Below are positions 6,796 to 6,971 of a DNA stretch of 6,971 nucleotides, one piece after another; positions within the stretch are counted from its first letter, which is position 1; each line of letters begins with the position of its first letter. This DNA is from Paracoccaceae bacterium (GTDB lineage Bacteria > Pseudomonadota > Alphaproteobacteria > Rhodobacterales > Rhodobacteraceae). The position numbers and the translations under genes were made by a program. The stretch spans positions 1 through 6,971 of the forward strand of contig JAAUPC010000187.1 of NCBI GenBank assembly GCA_012036325.1. The letters are read 5' to 3'. The notes beneath the pieces were generated by a model. It did no database searches and was not told where the DNA came from. It saw only the letters and a list, made by a program, of their open reading frames with translations.

Positions 6796-6971
6796 TGACC
6801 TGCCACGGGTTTTTTCCTCCATCTGCGACTAGAGTCCGCCCCAAGGAAGGGACGGACGATGAAGCGAACGATACGAAGCGAAGAGCAGATCATCGGGATC
6901 TTGCAGGAGCATGAGGCTGGCGCGAAGTGCGCCGATCTCTGCCGCAAGCACGGGATGTCAGAAGGCACGTT
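6796..6971 (+). mobile_element. Left end of an IS3-family insertion sequence, partial
   Basis: Receiver-domain similarity in torS stops at about 6795. The next bases, TGACCTGCCACGGG, begin with the TG typical of IS3-family termini and look like the left inverted repeat. A short untranslated leader follows, then the transposase gene orfA from 6859. The right end, orfB and the target duplication lie outside the window, so the exact terminus (uncertain by a few bases) and length cannot be confirmed. The element is inserted in the same orientation as torS. The torS frame reads into it and stops at TAG 6830-6832. Confidence 0.8.
6859..6971 (+). CDS. IS3-family transposase OrfA, N-terminal part
   Basis: Thirty-seven complete codons are present, starting MKRTIRSEEQIIGILQEHEA and continuing with GAKCADLCRKHGMSEGT. 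This is the N-terminal helix-turn-helix region (transposase_8 / HTH type) of IS3-family OrfA, which binds the inverted repeats. In this family OrfA is usually joined to the DDE catalytic OrfB by programmed -1 frameshifting; that part is beyond the edge. AAGGAAGG (6843-6850) is a good ribosome binding site 8 bases before the ATG. The subgroup looks like the IS407/IS1222 type, but a full sequence would be needed to place it. Confidence 0.88.
   Translation, partial: MKRTIRSEEQIIGILQEHEAGAKCADLCRKHGMSEGT

Noticed and set aside
6185..6832. A separate gene for an ATPase-receiver protein starting at GTG 6185
   Set aside because: The first 30 codons are out-of-frame torS; family sequence begins only after the frameshift at 6272. 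There is no ribosome binding site, so it is the second half of the broken torS.
1..6971. CRISPR array, toxin-antitoxin or restriction-modification genes
   Set aside because: No regularly spaced repeats or related protein motifs are present on either strand.

Overview
The window looks like chromosomal DNA of a high-GC alphaproteobacterium, most likely a member of the Rhodobacterales (Rhodobacter/Paracoccus type). This rests on the strong G/C third-position bias, the sequence flavour of TrpA and YchF, and a TorT/TorS pair next to an IS3-family element. No 16S rRNA or other marker is present, so the genus cannot be fixed.

Layout. The left third is housekeeping. trpA (tryptophan synthase alpha chain, minus strand) enters the window without its last residues and starts at 727. 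Divergent from it, on the plus strand, are a 64-residue membrane protein (888-1082) and ychF (1153-2250). A tRNA-Ser(GCU) gene with encoded CCA follows at 2375-2463. Next come about 750 bases (2464-3219) with no convincing gene; part of this stretch is clearly poorer in GC, and it carries a 6-bp tandem repeat and several hairpins.

The right half is a divergent pair of the TMAO-sensing type. torT (minus, 4296-3220) encodes a secreted periplasmic binding protein and looks intact. torS (plus, from a TTG at 4362) encodes the hybrid sensor kinase and is broken twice. One C appears to be missing from a C-run at 6271-6273, which shifts the frame inside the ATPase domain between the G1 box and the F/G2 boxes. 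The left end of an IS3-family element then interrupts the receiver domain at about 6796. The IS transposase gene (orfA) starts at 6859 and runs off the window. The 65-bp torT-torS gap holds a near-perfect 22-bp palindrome, a candidate operator.

How the genes work together. TorT would bind TMAO or a related N-/S-oxide in the periplasm and signal through TorS to a response regulator controlling an anaerobic reductase. No regulator (torR) or reductase gene (torCAD-like) is in the window. With torS disrupted, this copy of the pathway is probably inactive unless the frameshift is a sequencing error and a second sensor exists. The change from housekeeping genes to a decayed accessory locus falls just after the tRNA-Ser gene, which suggests, without proving, that the tor segment was acquired at that point.

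I found no evidence for a wholly new system here. The best leads are the double lesion in torS, the palindrome in the torT-torS gap, and the unexplained 2464-3219 stretch.
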